From: Hawksworthiomyces lignivorus | Taxonomy: Eukaryota > Ascomycota > Sordariomycetes > Ophiostomatales > Ophiostomataceae | Direction of reading: 5' to 3' | DNA: 64,000 nt | Assembly (NCBI GenBank): GCA_002917075.1 | Contig: NTMA01000089.1 | Location: 108,861-172,860 of the forward strand | Shown: one piece after another, positions 58,138 to 64,000 of the stretch | Layout: every line of letters starts with the position of its first letter | Position numbering within the stretch: position 1 is the stretch's first letter | The notes under the pieces: generated by a model | Database searches by the model: none | What the model was told of the DNA's origin: nothing | The model's input: the letters and a program-made list of their open reading frames with translations, nothing else | Position numbers and translations under genes: made by a program

Positions 58138-58973
58138 TTTCAAAAATAACTTTCTTTTTCTATTGTTGTCCTTGATAATACAGACTTCTAAGCACCGGTC
58201 TTCACGCAGCGTCTTCCCTCTTTTATTTTTTTTTTCCTATCTCGAGTGTGTGCGACGAGGAAAGCAAGCGCAATTCTGCGGGTGCGGGCGTATTTATTCC
58301 GCCATCCCGTTTCACTCTTGCGCCGGTGACGGGGTGTAGCTTTTGTTCGCGCTTTGGTCTGGCTCTTCGCCATGTCCCGCAGACGCTACGACTACATATA
58401 CAGTGTATCTTATCATTTGCGGAGAAATTTCGGGCCCCATGTTGTGCTCAAGACATGATTGACGGATATACAGGTTTCCTTTTCTTTTCCCCAGCCGTGC
58501 TAATCCTCACCAGTACTGGACGATGCCACAGGTCATTGCTACAGTGGAGAAACGTATCCTACGAATGCTGCTGGAAGCTCCAGACAAATATTTGCATCCG
58601 TATTGTGAATCCGTGTTCTATTCCGATTGTTCTTCTTTTCGGAGATGTCCCTGTCACTGCTCGCTTTTGCACGGATTGCTTCCTCTCCCGTTCTCGTGGC
58701 GGAGAATAATATGACTGTCCTAGCGCAGGACTGGACACCTCCGTCGGAGTCGGAACTAAGACTTTGGCTCCACATTTGAGCTTCCGTTTTGTGCCTGAAG
58801 AGCTTTGGTTCCATTTTGAGCTCCTCCTCTTTCCCCTCACAATACTTTTCAAGATTTTTATTCACACTGCCACCAACGCACACGGCTCTCAATCTATGTC
58901 GTGCGCCTCTCTTTGGACGTAGCATCGCTAGCAGCTTCATTCAGAGTATTTGTGTGAATCTCCACCAGCAGTC
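58138..58973. promoter_or_regulatory. divergent promoter between FAH-family gene and SDHAF1 gene
   Basis: About 836 bp, no supported gene. The two flanking start codons face away from each other. Confidence 0.5.
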
Positions 58974-59392
58974 ATGCGTCTGTCAGGCTTGCAGAGAGAG
59001 GTCCTCAGCCTCTACCGCCAGTGCTTACGAGAAAGCCGGCGCAAACCAGCGGTATGTCAAGCGTCCTCTCTACGCTGTTGTTTTTTTTAAGACGCCTCGG
59101 TTTCCTCCGTCCCAAACCCCGAAAATTTTCCCCAAGCTTCCCGAAAGAGAAGTACTGCCTAAAGGAGAAAGACTGCCAGAAAGAGCTGACAATTCCTATG
59201 ATATCCCTCTTTTTTTTTTTTTTGCCTCTACAAAAGGATACCCGCGCACACTTTGAAGCCTATGCTCGGAATGAGTTCAAAAAACATTTGGCTGTTGAAA
59301 AGCGCGATTTTGCCGCCATTGAATTCCTCCTGCGCAAGGGCCGCCGCCAGCTGGACGTGATGGCGTCACCGGGGATCAAGGATGTGCGGTGA
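58974..59392 (+). CDS. SDH6: succinate dehydrogenase assembly factor 1 (LYR-motif protein)
   Basis: Two exons, 58974-59051 and 59237-59392, give 77 residues, as expected for this small family. The LYR motif lies near the N-terminus in SLYRQCLRESRRKPA. The second exon gives FEAYARNEFKKHLAVEKRDF then AAIEFLLRKGRRQLDVMASP, matching fungal Sdh6/SDHAF1. The intron (185 nt) is long for this window, with GTATGT, a T17-type tract and AAAAG acceptor. The protein acts in the mitochondrial matrix to help deliver Fe-S clusters to the SDHB subunit of complex II. Confidence 0.92.
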
Positions 59393-60553
59393 GCACAGGG
59401 CAAAGTCAATGGGCAGCCCTCCGTTGTCTCACGTGCACTCGATCGACTCGTACGCGAGGCTCTGAGCAGCTGCGCATGAGTCGCTTCCCTAATTCTCCTG
59501 CCACGGCTCCTTCCGTAGCTGCTATGACTGCGTCTCTAGTCGCGCCTGCCGATGATACTGCGATGGGCCAGCCTTCCGCGCCCTATTTTGGGAGCAGGGA
59601 TATTCAACGCCGCCCTGGGAAAGGCTGAAATACTCCTTGGTGCTCGCTCTCTCCCTGGAGCCCAGATGCCGCTCTATCTTCCGCGGAGGCAACGCGTGGT
59701 GGGTGGACGACTCGCGTCAGCCAGAAGACTGTTCGTGTTGCCTGATCACCAAACTGTGTGGCATCAACAGAATCATCAAGGTGCAGTCTCCTTGCATCTT
59801 GCTTACCTGTTGAAAGCAGCTGGAATACAGGGCAGATGCATTGATGTAGATAGGCGTTTGAGGTCTAGTCTTAGGCTTCTCGCTCACACTTTCATACCTG
59901 ACCAGAAGATCACCACTCAAACTCAATAGTTCAACGACCTTGAGACATTGCTGTTGCAAGCTTTTGTTTAGTCTATAGCGGCAGAAATGCACCAGAATCC
60001 ACGCTCACCAAATGCCGACATCTCTCACGGTGTTTGTGCGGTATCTGAACACCAGGCCAATTCCCAACTCTCGGTATTCATGATTAGACACAGAAGTGCG
60101 CTATATAAAGAAATTTGTGATGCTGTTTGAAGCTAGAGAGGTTCTTGTTCCAAAAGAAAGTGTAATTGATTTTGTTAAAATGGAACGCTGTATTAACCGC
60201 GGCATATCATAAACAATGCGCAGTATAACGAGAAAAAATAAAGATGCAACAAAAGCCCTCATCATTGACCTATATTAAGACACAAAAATTATACAAAAAT
60301 AAAGCGGCAGTCATGCTGGTCCGACTCCTCCTATCCCAATTTACAGTGATCGCCTAAAAGCTCATTATCCTCTTTTTTTGGTTTACTTTTCAACCAGATA
60401 ATATGTCCCAAAACAATAAAAAGTTGTGTGTGAATGCTGTAGAATAGCCATGGTCAAGTGACTTGAGAGCGTCATAAAAGACGTTGCAATTTAGTGACCT
60501 TGCTCTCTTCCCGGAGAGGAGAACGATGAGAGGAACCAATTGTGCAATCGGAT
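59393..60553. other. convergent intergenic region
   Basis: About 1.2 kb between the SDHAF1 and sugar transporter 3' ends. A frame at 59389-59628 is Ser/Ala/Pro-biased but shows no family feature and no spliced continuation, so it is probably 3' UTR. Confidence 0.4.
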
Positions 60554-62524
60554 TCAAATTCTCTCATTTTCCTCCTTGCTGAAATGTATCTCCTTCTCGA
60601 CCTGGGCCAGGTCGAGCTCGGCCACATTGGCGTTGGGGCCGTCGATGACCTTGGCCAGCTCCTCCAGGGTTGGGCCACGGGTCTCGACATACATGAAATA
60701 CACAAACACGAGCTCGAGGAAGATCCAGCACTATTGAGAGTTAGCAGTGACTCTGACAGAGGGAGACTGTCGGGTAAGGGGAGGGATGCTCACTGTGTAG
60801 ATCAGGTAGAACTTCCAAGAGTGGTCGCCAAAGTAATCAAACGCCAGGGGGTTGGCGTAGACGTTGAGGGTCAGCGCGGCCTGCACGGTGTAGTTCATGA
60901 TCATCAGGCCCTTGGCGCGCAGGCGGTACGGCAGGATCTCGATGGCGTAGCCGACGAGCAGGCCCGACCAGGCCAGCGAGTAGAAGATGCCGAACAGCCA
61001 GATGAAGAAGATCATGCCCTTGCTGGCGCCCTGCAGGCCCTCCTCCTGGTACAGGCCCGCGGTCAGCGTCCAGAAGATGAACGTGCCGAACATGCCGCCG
61101 GTGGCCGCCAGGAACATGGGCCGGCGGCCGACCTTGTCCACGAGCAGCGCCATCGTGACCGACACGACCAGCGCGAGGGCCGTCTGGCCGCCCGACAGGC
61201 CTAGCTTCTGTGTCGGGTCCGTCACGCCGGCCGTGTCGTACAGCTTCGACTGGTAGTTGGAGATGATGGCGTTGCCGGACCACTGCGAGAAGATGCCCAG
61301 CGACAGCAAGATCAGCAGCCGGTACCGGTTGCCCTTGGTGCGGAAGAAGTCCAGGTAGCTGCTGTTCTTCTTGTTCTGCATCTCCAGCCGGATCGTCTCC
61401 TTGATCTCCCGGTACTCGAACTGCACCGTCGGGTGGTTGGCGTCGCCGTTGCCGTGGTACTTGGCCAGGACCGCCAGCGCCTTCTCGTGTTTGTCCTTGG
61501 CCATCAGGAACCGCGGGGACTCGGGCACCCAGTAGATAAACATGAGCTGTATCACCGATGGAAGACCCTGGATCAGAGCAGGGATGCGCCACGAGGCATC
61601 GCTGTTGAGGTAGTTGGTGCCAAAGGAAATCCATGTCACGACTACGATGGTAGCGTCAGTTGAAGTGCTTTGCTGCTTTCATCTCATTCTCTGTGTGGTT
61701 TGGGATTTATGTCTTTTTTCAAGATGTCATGGGAAATTGGGTGTCAACATACTAAGTGCTCCAACGTTCCACAAGCAGTTGTACACAGTCGTCAGGCGGC
61801 CACGATGCTGGGGGTGGCACAGCTCTGTGAGAAGCATAGGAGATGAAATCTGTGCGAGGCTGTTGCCGAATCCCAAAAGAACACGACCGCCCATGAATGC
61901 TATTCCGTACTGTTAGCACGGTAGTCGCTTCAGCAGAAGAAAGAAAACTGAATAGACATTATCATACTTCCGAGATTTTGACAGGCACCCTGCAGAACAG
62001 CGCCGACAATCATAATAGCGCATCCGACTGCGATGGGTGTCTTGCGCCCAAGGTTGTCGGTAAATAGAGGACTGCAAGGCAATTTTATCAAGTTTTAGTG
62101 TCTGTCTCTGAGAGAACCAACCTGCCTATTTCATATCGTTGGAGAAGACTTACACAAGGGGAATGGAAACTAAGCTGCCGATCTGGTAAAGAGCACCTAG
62201 AAGGCCTAACATGGAGCCTTCTGGGTTGCCAAAGAAGTTCTTCCACGACTCAAAGTTCTGAACGCTATTGAAAAACATGCTATAAAGGGGAGGTTTGTTA
62301 GCTTTCATGTCCAATTGCTCCATCATAATTCGATGCCCGGAATTTGCTCTTTGGAGAATAGACTCATACCCGTCATAGCCGGTGGTAGCAGATGCGACAC
62401 AAAGGATAATGGCGTAAAAGTAGAGCTTCCGTAGACCTGGGTCTTTCCTCCAATCCACCTTTTCAAAATGCGGTGCGATATCATCGCTCCGGTTAGGCCC
62501 GGACCCAAATGCAAGGGCAGGCAT
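60554..62524 (-). CDS. MFS sugar porter (lactose permease/hexose transporter-like)
   Basis: Six exons, 62370-62524, 62154-62279, 61968-62071, 61753-61899, 60794-61641 and 60554-60730, close to 518 residues. Family signatures are in order: TTGYDGMFFNSVQ (after TM1), DNLGRKTPI (loop 2-3), GRVLLGFGNSLAQ, PESPRFLMAKDKHEKAL, VDKVGRRPMFL (loop 8-9) and YVETRGPTLEEL near the C-terminus. These are hallmarks of the sugar porter (2.A.1.1) family; the start resembles fungal lactose permease-like proteins. Twelve TM segments fit. Substrate is a sugar, identity unknown. All introns have GT..AG ends; the ATG at 62524 is the only good start and gives a 35-residue cytosolic N-terminus. Confidence 0.94.
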
Positions 62525-64000
62525 TGTATTGAGATGGACAGAAGAAGGGTAGTTTCAAGGAGAGGAGAGGGCAACGTGCTGTCTAATCAATCGGCCAAAG
62601 AGAGAAGGGGAAGGGGAAGGGAATGAAATAAACAAGGGAAAGAATGGATGGAAATAAAGAGAACACGAGACAAAGCGAAGACCAAGTCTCTTATATAAAA
62701 TAGACGAACATAGACAGCAACAAGCCCAAACCCGGAACAGCCAGGGGATCTGTTTTAAAAGAAGGCAACCAAAAGAAAAAACGTTGTTTATATGGCATAC
62801 GCAAAAGGGAGATTAGCCAGTCTATCCCACCAAGAAAGCACACAAGGAGGGAATGACATAAGGCACCCTGAGATCCGGAGAAGATCCGGCGTTCCTCCAT
62901 TTAGGAAACGGAGCAGAAATACTAGAGGGAACAGGTCCATACACCTTGCAAGTACAGCTGTGTAAGGTTATACATAGATAGATAAAAGAAACTATAACAG
63001 CACTACAGCGGGCGAGCGGGCCGATATGAACCCGCCGAGAGGAGCCCATGTCATACGAAAGGAGGTAGTGGCATCAGGAAGAACGGGAACAAAGAAAAGA
63101 ATGTTCGAAATGGTCGAGAAGTGATGTCAAGCTTGGCCCACCTGAGACAGAAGCGAAAGGGTCGAGCAGAATGCACATGTACCTCTTGTCTCTCTGGCGA
63201 CTTTTGCCTCAATGAGGTCCCAACGCTCTGGGCAAGAAGAAATCACCAAATGAGTTGAAAGATATACAAGACGGGGGTATGGGTGAGCAGCGTGAGAGTG
63301 ACAGAAGTTGGGAGGTTGGGACGGTGATCAATCTCATAATGCAACCGAATAGACAGCTGTTAAGTACGACCGTCGGCACGCTTCATCAATATGAGATCCG
63401 CGGCGGAAAGAGAGGGGTGCAAAAACGAGATGGCGTACGCGCATCAACATTGTAGGTCGTTTCTCCCACGCGGGAAGGCCAGAATTCACCAGAAGCATAG
63501 ATCTTTCGGCCGCGCTGCTCTCTTCAAATCATTGAAGACGACGACAATAAACGAAGCACACCAATCTAATTCCCACTGCAGAAAGCCGTCGCCAAGGTTG
63601 GCGAGAGCGAGTATATTCGACTTCGCTTGGCCACACCAGGACAATGGGACAGGCTATGGACTAAGGCGTCCCTATTTGGCGATCACCGGATCACCTGCTG
63701 GCTTTTTGTCAATGCTGCAGCAGATTAGCTTCCCTCCAATATGCTTCATCTTATTTATTCTGCGCTGGGCAAGCGTACCTGCTCATTTACTGAAGCGTCC
63801 TGTCCCATGAGCAGTTCCAGGAATGTCTACAGCTGCGAGAGTGTATTTTGCCGGAAACAATCAATCCGCACTTGGTGTGGCAATCGTGAAGACCTATCCC
63901 AACATAGATTCGTAAAGCAGGGATGATTTTAGAAGTACAAGGGCGAAATGCAATAGCATCGTGTAAAAACCAAAAAAAAAAAAAAAAAAAAAAAAAAAAA
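62525..64000. other. upstream flank of sugar transporter to window end
   Basis: No supported gene. The left part is the transporter promoter. The right edge ends in an A29 run. Confidence 0.45.
63972..64000. repeat. A29 run at window end
   Basis: Twenty-nine consecutive A residues run to the last base, preceded by AACC. It could be a native homopolymer where assembly stopped, or just the cut point of this window. Confidence 0.85.

Noticed and set aside
63972..64000. Terminal A-run as a telomere or inserted mRNA copy
   Set aside because: There is no TTAGGG/CCCTAA repeat and no processed gene directly upstream; more likely an assembly or window boundary.

Overview
The window is nuclear DNA of a filamentous ascomycete (Pezizomycotina), most likely a sordariomycete. 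The evidence is many short spliceosomal introns (mostly 50-110 nt, GT..CTAAC..AG), two Zn2Cys6 regulators, a fungal-style NACHT-ankyrin protein, an intronless-type tRNA-Val(AAC), and typical fungal housekeeping genes. The class-level placement is inference from protein flavour, not from a search. I rebuilt exon-intron structures by hand. In nearly every spliced gene the reading-frame phases close exactly; exceptions are flagged.

Layout. 0-7 kb: the tail of an unidentified gene cut by the left edge, a broken CorA-type Mg transporter remnant, tRNA-Val, a secreted Ser-rich protein with two related beta-sandwich-like modules, and a secreted SMP-30/gluconolactonase-like protein. 8.5-17.6 kb: a Zn2Cys6 regulator, a 2-oxoglutarate/Fe(II) oxygenase, an NCS1 nucleobase-type permease (divergent from the oxygenase) and a secreted histidine acid phosphatase. 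17.6-29.4 kb is accessory-looking: a 3.3 kb gene-poor stretch, a second Zn2Cys6 regulator whose zinc cluster is split by an apparent GC-AG intron, a DHA2-type drug exporter, and a NACHT protein ending in six nearly identical ankyrin repeats.

32-62.5 kb is mostly conserved core genome: a Cys-rich single-pass membrane protein, glycogen debranching enzyme, NAD-dependent glycerol-3-phosphate dehydrogenase, a GliK-like gamma-glutamylcyclotransferase-fold membrane protein, a cupredoxin-type membrane protein, SURF4/Erv29, an RBR-type E3 ubiquitin ligase, a FAH-family hydrolase, the LYR protein Sdh6/SDHAF1 and a sugar-porter MFS transporter. Genes are often convergent (ends 250-1160 bp apart) or separated by 1-3 kb noncoding stretches with pyrimidine-rich leaders.

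Working together: glycogen debranching, glycerol-3-phosphate dehydrogenase and the sugar porter all belong to carbon metabolism but are not physically coupled. The regulator/oxygenase/permease group at 8.5-15.3 kb and the regulator/exporter pair at 20.8-25.8 kb are the only plausible functional neighbourhoods. I found no clear new multi-gene system. The most interesting items are the NACHT-ankyrin gene with exact repeat copies, the split zinc clusters, the possible dual-targeted glycerol-3-phosphate dehydrogenase and the membrane-anchored GliK-like protein.
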